Shown here piece after piece: positions 1 to 7,583 of a DNA stretch of 9,969 nt. The notes beneath the pieces are model-generated. The model searched no databases. It was given only the letters and a program-made list of their open reading frames with translations, and was not told where the DNA came from. Each line of letters begins with the position of its first letter. Position 1 is the first letter of the stretch. Origin of the DNA: RGIG4576 sp964606575 (GTDB lineage: Bacteria > Bacteroidota > Bacteroidia > Bacteroidales > Muribaculaceae); assembly GCA_964606575.1 (NCBI GenBank), contig CAZSHA010000073.1:1-9969 (forward strand), read 5' to 3'. The position numbers were made by a program, and so were the translations under genes.

Positions 1-1
1 G

Positions 2-823
2 AAAGTGGGTAACGCCACTTTCAATGTTCAGTTTAACCCAGGACGTATTGTGTCAAGTGCCGCTAAGGTAGATGCAAAGTCATTGAAGGAGCGTAAATGT
101 TTCTTGTGTGAGGCTAACCGCCCTGCAGTGCAAGAGGGCTTGACATGGGGCAATTATACGGTATTGATAAATCCGTTCCCTATATTTCCTCGCCACTTGA
201 CTATACCTTGCAACGATCATACTGATCAACGTATAGAAGGACGTATCGGAGATATGATGTCGCTAGCGGCAGCACTTCCTGAATATATATTGTTCTATAA
301 TGGTCCTAAGTGTGGTGCTTCAGCACCTGATCACATGCACTTCCAAGCTGGAAACAAAGGCTTTATGACTTTTGATGCCGATTTAGCAAATGGTGATAAG
401 GAACTAGTGAAATCTATCGATGGTGCTAAATTGGAATATGTGAAAGGTCTAGGCCGTGTGGCTTTGGTGATTGAGGCTGAGAAGAAAGAAGCCGGCGAGA
501 AACTGTTCAATGAGGTATATGCCGAGCTTCCTCAAAAAGAGGATGAAACAGAACCTATGCTAAACATCTTGTGCTGGGCTGACGGAGAAAAGATACTTAT
601 TGCAGTATTCCCAAGAAAGCAACATCGTCCTACGTGTTATTCAGCCGAGGGTGACGATAATATCTTGATTTCTCCTGCTTCTGTTGATATGGGTGGTGTG
701 TTCATCACTCCGCTTGAGAAGGATTTTGCGAAACTTACTTCTGAACATGTGCAGATGATACTTGATGAAGTATGTTTCAGTGAATCTGATGCTGAAAAAT
801 TGATTAACAAGATAAAAGGATAA
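2..823 (+). CDS. DUF4922 / HIT-superfamily nucleotidyltransferase- or phosphorylase-like protein (5' partial)
   Basis: This is the 3' part of a cytosolic protein whose open frame runs off the left edge. The GTG at position 5 gives 272 residues but is probably an internal Val, because a Lys codon precedes it in frame and no leader or spacing is visible. Numbering from that Val, a CxxC pair (C32, C35) precedes an 'NPFPIFPRHLTIP' segment (56-68) with H64, and then a 'DHMHFQAG' motif (109-116) with H110, H112 and Q114. This HxHxQ triad and the upstream Cys/His set resemble galactose-1-phosphate uridylyltransferase and VTC2-type GDP-hexose phosphorylases, where the first His is the nucleotidylated residue. 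A conserved 'GGVFITPLEKDF' stretch near the C-terminus fits DUF4922 proteins of Bacteroidales. The substrate is unknown. The operon context suggests an amino-sugar phosphate or sugar nucleotide, which is inference. It ends 6 bases before the SpoIID gene. Confidence 0.75.
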   Translation, partial: KVGNATFNVQFNPGRIVSSAAKVDAKSLKERKCFLCEANRPAVQEGLTWGNYTVLINPFPIFPRHLTIPCNDHTDQRIEGRIGDMMSLAAALPEYILFYNGPKCGASAPDHMHFQAGNKGFMTFDADLANGDKELVKSIDGAKLEYVKGLGRVALVIEAEKKEAGEKLFNEVYAELPQKEDETEPMLNILCWADGEKILIAVFPRKQHRPTCYSAEGDDNILISPASVDMGGVFITPLEKDFAKLTSEHVQMILDEVCFSESDAEKLINKIKG

Positions 824-829
824 AATGTT

Positions 830-2149
830 ATGAGTAATGTCCCTCAAGTAAAAGTAGGTATCATGCATGAGCCTAATGTTGACTTCGTTTTACAAGGCAA
901 CTATAAGGTGAATGGAACTGATGTTACAGGAACTCAATCGGCAACGCTTGTCGACGGAAAAGTGTGTTGGAATGGAACAATGTATGATGAATTGCTTTTT
1001 GAGCCGATCAATGTTGAAACTGATTCATTTGAATTGGTTGGAGTGACAATTGGGGTGAATTTTCACTGGGAACGTAAGGAGAACCAGTCGTTCCGTGGTG
1101 CTTTACGCCTCATTGTAGAGCATGGCGCCATTTGCCCTGTCAACATCTTGTCGGTAGAAGAATACTTGTTGAGTGTGATTTCTAGTGAAATGAGCGCGAC
1201 AGCCTCTTTAGAGTTGTTGAAAGCTCATGCAGTCATATCTCGTAGCTGGTTGTTGGCTCAAATGGATAAGAGCAAACGTTTAGCTGAAACCGAAGAGAAA
1301 TATTGTGCTTGCACTCAGACTGAGGATGAACTTGTTCGTTGGTACGACCGTGAAGACCATTTGAATTTTGATGTTTGTGCCGACGACCATTGCCAACGTT
1401 ATCAGGGTATAACTCGTTCGTCTACACAGACGGTGCGTGATGCTATCAAGGCTACTTGGGGCGAAGTGTTGACTTATGGCGGTCAATTGTGCGATGCCCG
1501 CTTCTCCAAGAGTTGCGGCGGAGTGTATGAGGAATTTGAAAATTGTTGGGAACCTAAGCATTATGACTATCTAGTAGGTCGTCGTGATGGTGCTGATGAG
1601 ATGGATTTTCCTGATTTGACAGTTGAGGAAAATGCTCGTGAGTGGATTCTTAACGCTCCAGAGGCTTATTGTAATACCAACGATAAGAAAATCCTTTCTC
1701 AAGTATTGAACAATTATGATCAAGAAACCACCGATTTCTATCGTTGGAAAGTGGAATATACGCAAGAAGAATTGTCGAAATTGATTAAAGAACGTTCTGG
1801 CGTAGACTATGGCACAATACTAGATCTAGTTCCAGTAGCTCGTGGCACTTCGGCACGCTTGTATAAGTTGAAAATTGTGGGTGACAAGAAGGTGCAAACT
1901 ATAGGTAAGGAATTGGAAATACGCCGTACACTTTCTTCTTCTCATTTGTATAGCTCTGCGTTTGTAGTGGAGAAACAAGATGTTGATGCTGCTGGCGTAC
2001 CGCAAAAGTTCGTTTTGCATGGTGCTGGTTGGGGACATGGCGTAGGCTTGTGCCAAATTGGGGCTGCCGTTATGGGCGAAAAGGGATATAACTACAAAGA
2101 AATCCTTCTACATTATTTTATTAACGCATCAATTGATAAATTATATTAA
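830..2149 (+). CDS. SpoIID/LytB-domain protein, predicted cytosolic peptidoglycan lytic transglycosylase-like
   Basis: This 439-residue protein carries the SpoIID domain. In 'SVEEYLLSVISSEM' (108-121), E120 matches the catalytic Glu of SpoIID lytic transglycosylases, which cut peptide-free glycan strands. The diagnostic 'GWGHGVGLCQIGA' (400-412) is followed by 'ILLHYF' (425-430). Between them lies H177-x5-C183-x3-H187-C188, similar to the zinc site described for clostridial SpoIID. The start is firm: the upstream gene's stop (821-823) is in the same frame, so no N-terminal extension is possible. The N-terminus (MSNVPQVKVG) is polar with no signal peptide or anchor, unlike secreted SpoIID and LytB proteins. 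About 100 residues precede the domain, and an acidic, Cys-rich stretch (roughly 150-320) lengthens it. It sits 12 bases before the AmpG-like permease gene, so it may act on imported muropeptides (inference). The alternative is a non-enzymatic role of the 'amidase enhancer' kind. The family call is strong; the exact reaction is uncertain. Confidence 0.85.
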   Translation: MSNVPQVKVGIMHEPNVDFVLQGNYKVNGTDVTGTQSATLVDGKVCWNGTMYDELLFEPINVETDSFELVGVTIGVNFHWERKENQSFRGALRLIVEHGAICPVNILSVEEYLLSVISSEMSATASLELLKAHAVISRSWLLAQMDKSKRLAETEEKYCACTQTEDELVRWYDREDHLNFDVCADDHCQRYQGITRSSTQTVRDAIKATWGEVLTYGGQLCDARFSKSCGGVYEEFENCWEPKHYDYLVGRRDGADEMDFPDLTVEENAREWILNAPEAYCNTNDKKILSQVLNNYDQETTDFYRWKVEYTQEELSKLIKERSGVDYGTILDLVPVARGTSARLYKLKIVGDKKVQTIGKELEIRRTLSSSHLYSSAFVVEKQDVDAAGVPQKFVLHGAGWGHGVGLCQIGAAVMGEKGYNYKEILLHYFINASIDKLY

Positions 2150-2161
2150 CAAATAAAAAAT

Positions 2162-3481
2162 ATGGGAAACGTAAAATATAGAAATCCTTGGGCTTGGGTT
2201 CCTTCATTATATTTCGCACAGGGTATACCTTACTTCCTTGTAAATAATATTTCTGTGATGATGTTCGCCAAGATGGGCGTACCAAATGGTGACATGGCAT
2301 TTTTCACAAGCCTTTTGTATCTACCTTGGATGATTAAACCATTCTGGAGTCCATTCGTAGATGTGATGAAAACTAAGAGATGGTGGACTGTGACTATGCA
2401 GGTTATAATGTCAATCGCATTTGTATTGCTTGTTTTGACGTTGCCTACTCCTAGCTTGGAGCAGATCCAAAGCGGTACAACACCTATGAGTATGTTTATG
2501 ATAACCTTGATTCTATTCATAATCACAGCATTCGCATCGGCTACTCATGATATTGCTGCCGATGGATTCTATATGCTAGGCTTAAATCAAGGAACGCAGG
2601 CAGAGTTCGTTGGAATCCGTTCTACATTCTATCGCTTATCGAACATCTTTGGTCAAGGAGTGCTAGTGTCTATTGCAGGATGGATTGAATTGGAATACGA
2701 TAACGTTCCTTTGTCATGGCAGATAACATTGATTGTTGCAACGGTGGTTTTTGCCTTGTTGACAATTTATCACATCTTTATTATACCAAAACCAGATGCC
2801 GATCGTCCAACGATAGAAGGTAAGGTGAGTGCTCGTGCTATCTTCTCTGAATTTGGTCGCTCTTTCAAAACCTATTTTATGAAGAAAGGCGTATGGTTGG
2901 CAATCATCTTTATGTTGCTTTATCGCTTGCCTGAAGCATTCTTGTTGAAACTTTGCATGCCGTTCTTGGTTGCGACTAAAGAGGTTGGTGGTTTGGGAAT
3001 GACTACTGCAAGTGTGGGTGTAGCATACGGAACTATAGGTACATTATTCTTGACTATAGGTGGTATTCTTGGTGGTATATTCGCATCACGATTAGGTTTG
3101 AAAAAATCGTTGTGGGTTATGGCTGCATGTATGACATTACCATGTATCACATTTGTGTACCTTGCTGCTTTCCAACCAGATAATTTCGTCGTAATCTCAA
3201 CAGCAATAGCTATCGAACAATTTGGTTACGGATTTGGTTTCACTGCATACATGCTTTATATGATGTACTTCTCTGACGGCGAGTTTAAGACATCGCATTA
3301 CGCTATATGTACAGCGTTCATGGCTGCAAGTATGTTGATTCCTGGTATGTTCGCTGGTTATATCCAAGAGGCTATAGGTTATGTAAATTTCTTCTGGATG
3401 GTAATGGCTTGCTGTATTGCAACATTGTTGGTTACTTATTTTGTTGACAGAAAAGTTGATCCTACTTACGGAAAGAAGTAA
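2162..3481 (+). CDS. ampG: AmpG-like MFS muropeptide permease
   Basis: This is a 439-residue polytopic inner-membrane protein with about 12 hydrophobic segments (roughly 17-37, 45-65, 78-95, 110-127, 160-178, 188-208, 243-260, 285-305, 315-335, 342-365, 383-400 and 408-428). The N-terminal 'WVPSLYFAQGIPY' (12-24) and 'YLPWMIKPFWSPFVD' (53-67) are typical of AmpG-type permeases. 'HDIAADG' in the fourth helix region and 'VGIRSTFYRLSNIFGQG' (150-166) support this. AmpG of Gram-negative bacteria imports GlcNAc-anhydroMurNAc and its peptides for cell-wall recycling. The call here rests on those motifs plus the SpoIID, NamZ, MurK and MurQ neighbours. The ATG has only an A-rich leader upstream. The C-terminus (DRKVDPTYGKK) is short and charged. 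The actual cargo could be a muropeptide, the NamZ product or free MurNAc; the sequence does not decide. Confidence 0.85.
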   Translation: MGNVKYRNPWAWVPSLYFAQGIPYFLVNNISVMMFAKMGVPNGDMAFFTSLLYLPWMIKPFWSPFVDVMKTKRWWTVTMQVIMSIAFVLLVLTLPTPSLEQIQSGTTPMSMFMITLILFIITAFASATHDIAADGFYMLGLNQGTQAEFVGIRSTFYRLSNIFGQGVLVSIAGWIELEYDNVPLSWQITLIVATVVFALLTIYHIFIIPKPDADRPTIEGKVSARAIFSEFGRSFKTYFMKKGVWLAIIFMLLYRLPEAFLLKLCMPFLVATKEVGGLGMTTASVGVAYGTIGTLFLTIGGILGGIFASRLGLKKSLWVMAACMTLPCITFVYLAAFQPDNFVVISTAIAIEQFGYGFGFTAYMLYMMYFSDGEFKTSHYAICTAFMAASMLIPGMFAGYIQEAIGYVNFFWMVMACCIATLLVTYFVDRKVDPTYGKK

Positions 3482-3500
3482 AACAAATAAATAGCAAGAA

Positions 3501-4742
3501 ATGAGAAAATTATCAATAATATTATCAATGGTTTGTCTTGTGTCGCTATTTTCGGCGGCACAAGTGAAACCAGGTGTTGAGGTGCTTCGTGACGGTGGCT
3601 TTTCCCAACTGAGAGGGAAGCGCGTGGGTTTGATAACCAATCCTAGTGGTGTGGATAATAGTCTGAAATCCACAATAGACATCCTTTCAGAAGCAAAAGA
3701 CGTGAAACTTGCTGCGTTATATAGCCCAGAGCATGGCGTGCGCGGTGATGTGTATGCGGGTGCTAAGGTCGATACTTACGTTGATTCAAAGACTGGTGTT
3801 AAAGTGTATTCTTTGTATGGCAAGAATAAGAAGCCTTCAAAAGAGATGCTTAACGATATAGATGTGCTTGTCTATGATATTCAAGACAATGGTTGCCGTT
3901 CATTTACGTTTATCAGTACAATGGGCTTGTGCATGGAGGCTTGTGCTGAGAATGGAAAAGAGTTTATGGTACTTGACCGTCCTAATCCGCTATCAGGCTT
4001 GAAGGTGGAAGGATGCTTGGTTGAGGATGGCTTCTATTCTTTGGTTAGCCAATTCCCTATACCTTATTTATACGGATTGACATGTGGTGAATTAGCTTTA
4101 ATGTTAAACGATGGCATGTTGAAGAACGGCGCAAAGACAAAATTGACAGTCGTTCCTATGGAAGGGTGGCATCGTTATATGACATTCGACCAGACTGGAA
4201 TGCCTTGGATTCTACCTTCTCCACATCAACCATACCCACAATCGGCTGTATATTATCCGGCTACTGGTATCATAGGGGAGTTGTATAATATTTCAATTGG
4301 TGTGGGATATACAATGCCATTCCAACTTATCTGTGCTTCTTGGATTGAGGCTGATAAGTTCTGCGACCGCTTGAACGCATTGAATCTGAAAGGAATCAAG
4401 TTCCGTCCAATTCATATCAAACCATTTTATAGCCAAAGCAAAGGCGAAAACATTCAAGGTGTACAGTTGTACATTACAGACGTACTAGATGCCGATTTGA
4501 CAATGGTTCAATTCCATGCAATGGAGATTCTAGCCGAAATGTATCCTGATAAACGTCTTCTAGACGAGAACGGTGAGGGTACTTTGGGTAATCGTTGGAA
4601 CATGTTCGACAAGGTGTGTGGTACAAATAAGATACGTTTAGAGTTCTCTAAAAACTATAAAGTAGCCGACATCATTGATTATTGGAACAAGGATGTCAAT
4701 GCGTTTAAAGAAAAATCAAAAAAATACTACCTTTATAATTAA
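3501..4742 (+). CDS. namZ: Exported DUF1343-family exo-beta-N-acetylmuramidase (NamZ-like)
   Basis: This 413-residue protein starts with a clear signal peptide: MRK, a hydrophobic core at residues 4-18, and a likely signal peptidase I cut after A20 (S-A-A/Q). No lipobox Cys sits in the right context, so it is probably soluble in the periplasm. DUF1343 hallmarks follow: 'GKRVGLITNPSG' (39-50), 'SPEHGVRG' (75-82) with E77 as the probable catalytic Glu, 'VYDIQDNGCRSFTFISTM' (124-141) and 'LDRPNPLSG' (158-166). The characterised member, Bacillus subtilis NamZ (YbbC), removes MurNAc from non-reducing ends of peptidoglycan glycans; T. forsythia has two such enzymes. The segment at about 251-276, 'YYPATGIIGELYNISIGVGY' and following, departs from the 'EGTNVSxGRGT' pattern I remember for canonical members, though E260 is kept. 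The protein would supply MurNAc to the downstream MurT, MurK and MurQ. The family call is secure; exact specificity is not. Confidence 0.88.
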   Translation: MRKLSIILSMVCLVSLFSAAQVKPGVEVLRDGGFSQLRGKRVGLITNPSGVDNSLKSTIDILSEAKDVKLAALYSPEHGVRGDVYAGAKVDTYVDSKTGVKVYSLYGKNKKPSKEMLNDIDVLVYDIQDNGCRSFTFISTMGLCMEACAENGKEFMVLDRPNPLSGLKVEGCLVEDGFYSLVSQFPIPYLYGLTCGELALMLNDGMLKNGAKTKLTVVPMEGWHRYMTFDQTGMPWILPSPHQPYPQSAVYYPATGIIGELYNISIGVGYTMPFQLICASWIEADKFCDRLNALNLKGIKFRPIHIKPFYSQSKGENIQGVQLYITDVLDADLTMVQFHAMEILAEMYPDKRLLDENGEGTLGNRWNMFDKVCGTNKIRLEFSKNYKVADIIDYWNKDVNAFKEKSKKYYLYN

Positions 4743-4745
4743 TAA

Positions 4746-4752
4746 AAGGGGA
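4746..4752 (+). promoter_or_regulatory. Possible ribosome binding site before the FAD/Fe-S dehydrogenase gene
   Basis: A purine-rich AAGGGGA lies 10 bases before the ATG at 4763. It is the most Shine-Dalgarno-like leader among the short gaps of this operon; most of the other starts have only A-rich leaders, as is usual in Bacteroidota. It supports the chosen start but may have little functional weight in this phylum. Confidence 0.35.
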
Positions 4753-4762
4753 AGTAGTACCG

Positions 4763-7558
4763 ATGACAAAGGAAGAAAAATATAAGGCTTATCTTAGCGA
4801 GGTTAGGCAGTTTATTCCTAATAATCGCATTTATACAGACGATTTGCATCGTTTAGCTTGGGGTACTGACGCTGGTTTTTACCGTGAGATTCCCGAAATC
4901 GTAATACGTTCGGCAAATGAGGAGGAGGTATCTCGTCTTCTGAAGTTGTCCGATAAGTATGAGTTGCCAGTTACATTCCGTGCAGCCGGCACTAGTCTGT
5001 CGGGACAGTCAATTACTAATTCTATCTTGATAGTTGCAGGTAAGAATTGGGAGGCCTATGAAATCTTGGAAGACGGTGCTAAAATAGTGTTGCAACCAGG
5101 AATTGTAGGTAATAAGGTGAATGAGATATTGAAACCCTATGGCAAGATTTTCTCACCCGACCCAGCCTCGAAGAACTCGGCTATGGTTGGAGGTATTGTG
5201 ATGAATAATGCCTCGGGTATGAATTGCGGAACACATGCCAATAGTGACCGTGTGTTGCTTTCGGCTCGCCTTGTTCTTGCCGATGGAACGGTACTTGATA
5301 CTGGTGATGAGTCGAGCAAAAAGGCTTTTGCCGTATCACATCCCGATTTTATTAAGAAAATTGAAGAGTTGCGTGACCGTGTAAATGCCGATGAGGATTT
5401 GGTGAAACGCATCAAGCACAAGTATGCCATTAAGAATGTTACAGGATTGAATATATTACCGTTTGTGATATTTACCGATCCGTTTGACATAATTACTCAC
5501 TTGCTTGTGGGTTCTGAAGGCACATTGGCGTTTGGTAGTCAGTTCACAATGAATTCAGGTCATTTATATAAGCATTCGGCTAGTGCAATGCTTTACTTCA
5601 AGAGTTTGCGTGAGGCTAGCGAGGCGGTTGTGGCTATGCGTCAAGGTCCTATCCATAGTGCCGAGATGTTAGATAAGAAATCTTTATCGTCGGTAAATGA
5701 TACTACTGGAGAGGGATTGACAGCAGTCTTGACTGAAACCAAGGCTGATACTAAGGAGGAACTTGAGGCTAATATAGCTGAATTGACACGCTTGTTAGAG
5801 CCGTTTGATTTGGCGGTGCCTGCAAGATTTACGGATGACCCTGCGGAATATTCTAAGTATTGGGCAATCCGTTCAGGTATATTCCCTAGTGTGGGTGGTA
5901 CACGACCGTTAGGAACTACAGTTATTATTGAGGATGTGGCATTCCACATAGAGGATTTGCCAAACGCTACAGTAGATCTTGCTGAAATGCTAGAAAAGCA
6001 TGGCTATGAGGATTCTTGTATTTATGGTCATGCTCTAGAAGGCAACTATCACTTCATCATCGCTCAACGTTTCGACAGCGAGGAAGAAATAGCCAAGTAT
6101 AAGAATTTGATGCTGGAGGTGGAGCGCCTAGTTGTTGATAAATACGACGGCTCATTGAAGGCTGAGCATGGAACGGGAAAGAATATGGCTCCGTTTGTGG
6201 TACATGAATGGGGTGAAAAGGCATTTACCGTGATGCGTGAGGTGAAACAATTGTTTGACCCTAAAAATATTCTTAATCCTGGCGTGATTTTCAACGATGA
6301 CCCGGAATGTTATATAAAGGGGCTTAAACCTATGCCTATTACAAATGAGCGAGTGAATAAGTGTATAGAATGTGGCTTCTGTGAGGTGAATTGTGTGACT
6401 TGTGGTTTCTCTTTGTCGTCACGTCAGCGTATAGTTATTCAGCGTGAACTTTCACGTCTGCGTGCTACTGGCGAGGATAACGAGCGTTTGAAGCGTCTAG
6501 AAGAACAATTCAAATATAGCGGTAACGAAACTTGTGCTGGTGACGGATTGTGTAGCACATCATGTCCTATGAAGATTAACGTTGGCGAGATGATTCACGA
6601 TTTGCGTGAAGAAGCATTGCCAAAGGGCAGCCTAGGCTATAAGGTAGGTGAGTTTGCCGCCGATCATCTTCAGGGTGTGAAGAATGTGTTGCGACCTGTA
6701 CTTAGTGCGGCTTCGGTTGCTCAGAGCGTTATAGGAGATAAGGGCGTGAAGGCTGTTGGTAATGTTTTGCATAAGGCTGGTATACCTTTGTGGACCCCTG
6801 CGATGCCTACAGGTCACTACTCATGTCCTGCAACCAATATTCCTAGTGAAAAAAAGGTGGTTTACTTCCCAAGCTGTCTAAATCAAACTATGGGTCACTC
6901 TCATGTTGACCATGAGAAAAAAGATTTGGTGAACAAGATGGTTGAATTCCTAGAGAAGGTTGGCTATGAGGTTATATATCCAGAGGGAATGCAGAATTTG
7001 TGTTGCGGTATGATATGGGAAAGTAAGGGAATGCCAGATATTGCCGACCGTAAGACTCATGAGCTAGAAGATGCTCTATGGAAGGCTTCCGAACAAGGTA
7101 AATATCCTGTGTTGTGTGACCAAAGCCCATGTTTGCACCGTATGCGCAACCACATAACGAAGATGCACCTTTATGAGCCTGTTGAGTTTATTTTAGACGT
7201 GGTGTCGCCTACGTTGGAATTTACTCCGATAGATGAACCTGTAACGGTGCATGTAACATGTACTATGCGTCACATGGGACTTGCCGATAAGGTGATAAAA
7301 CTTGCTAAGATGTGTTCACGCAATGTGATTGTTCCTGACGGTGTGGGGTGTTGTGGCTTTGCTGGCGACAAGGGCTTCACTCATCCTGAAATGAACAAAT
7401 ATGCGTTACGCAAGCTCCGTCCTCAATTGGAAAAAGCAGGAGTTAAGCGTGGCTTCTCAAATAGCCGCACATGCGAGATAGGTTTGACTACCAATTCGGG
7501 TGTGCCTTACCAATCAATCGTTTACTTGGTTGATGAATGTGCTAAATTGAAAAAATAA
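4763..7558 (+). CDS. FAD- and 4Fe-4S-containing D-lactate dehydrogenase (Dld-II-like fusion)
   Basis: This 931-residue modular oxidoreductase has an N-terminal FAD_binding_4 domain with 'FRAAGTSLSGQ' (72-82), 'VGGIVMNNASGMNCG' (142-156) and 'GSEGTLAFG' (250-258). The FAD-oxidase C-terminal domain follows, with 'YGHALEGNYHF' (421-431) and 'AEHGTGKNMAPF' (467-478). Next are ferredoxin-like sites C534-x2-C537-x2-C540-x3-C544 and C591-x5-C597-x3-C601-P. Last come two CCG domains: C704, C747-C748, C785 and C790; then C833, C863-C864 and C904. Architecture and length match, from memory, Dld-II of Shewanella (about 930 residues), which oxidises D-lactate to pyruvate and feeds electrons to quinone. 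There is no signal peptide or transmembrane helix, so it is probably peripheral on the inner face of the membrane. Between namZ and murT, its likely substrate is the D-lactate released by MurQ. Other D-2-hydroxyacids (D-2-hydroxyglutarate, glycolate) are possible substrates. The namZ stop lies 20 bases upstream. Confidence 0.8.
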   Translation: MTKEEKYKAYLSEVRQFIPNNRIYTDDLHRLAWGTDAGFYREIPEIVIRSANEEEVSRLLKLSDKYELPVTFRAAGTSLSGQSITNSILIVAGKNWEAYEILEDGAKIVLQPGIVGNKVNEILKPYGKIFSPDPASKNSAMVGGIVMNNASGMNCGTHANSDRVLLSARLVLADGTVLDTGDESSKKAFAVSHPDFIKKIEELRDRVNADEDLVKRIKHKYAIKNVTGLNILPFVIFTDPFDIITHLLVGSEGTLAFGSQFTMNSGHLYKHSASAMLYFKSLREASEAVVAMRQGPIHSAEMLDKKSLSSVNDTTGEGLTAVLTETKADTKEELEANIAELTRLLEPFDLAVPARFTDDPAEYSKYWAIRSGIFPSVGGTRPLGTTVIIEDVAFHIEDLPNATVDLAEMLEKHGYEDSCIYGHALEGNYHFIIAQRFDSEEEIAKYKNLMLEVERLVVDKYDGSLKAEHGTGKNMAPFVVHEWGEKAFTVMREVKQLFDPKNILNPGVIFNDDPECYIKGLKPMPITNERVNKCIECGFCEVNCVTCGFSLSSRQRIVIQRELSRLRATGEDNERLKRLEEQFKYSGNETCAGDGLCSTSCPMKINVGEMIHDLREEALPKGSLGYKVGEFAADHLQGVKNVLRPVLSAASVAQSVIGDKGVKAVGNVLHKAGIPLWTPAMPTGHYSCPATNIPSEKKVVYFPSCLNQTMGHSHVDHEKKDLVNKMVEFLEKVGYEVIYPEGMQNLCCGMIWESKGMPDIADRKTHELEDALWKASEQGKYPVLCDQSPCLHRMRNHITKMHLYEPVEFILDVVSPTLEFTPIDEPVTVHVTCTMRHMGLADKVIKLAKMCSRNVIVPDGVGCCGFAGDKGFTHPEMNKYALRKLRPQLEKAGVKRGFSNSRTCEIGLTTNSGVPYQSIVYLVDECAKLKK

Positions 7559-7583
7559 GAAACAAATATAAAGTGATTTAAAC

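Noticed and set aside
5..7. GTG as the true start of the first gene
   Set aside because: It falls at the window edge, an in-frame Lys codon precedes it, and the protein begins in what looks like the interior of the domain; the gene most likely starts upstream.
641..868. Minus-strand open frame over the DUF4922-SpoIID gene junction
   Set aside because: It is short, has no domain, and lies fully within or across two supported genes; it is an antisense shadow.
3197..3682. 161-codon minus-strand open frame across the ampG-namZ junction
   Set aside because: It overlaps two well-supported plus-strand genes, has no recognisable domain, and its Cys/His/Ser-rich translation is what an antisense reading of these genes gives.
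7559..7583. Possible internal promoter between the dehydrogenase gene and murT
   Set aside because: The 25-base gap is AT-rich but holds no -33 TTTG / -7 TAnnTTTG pair at the right spacing, and it is too short for a promoter with a leader.
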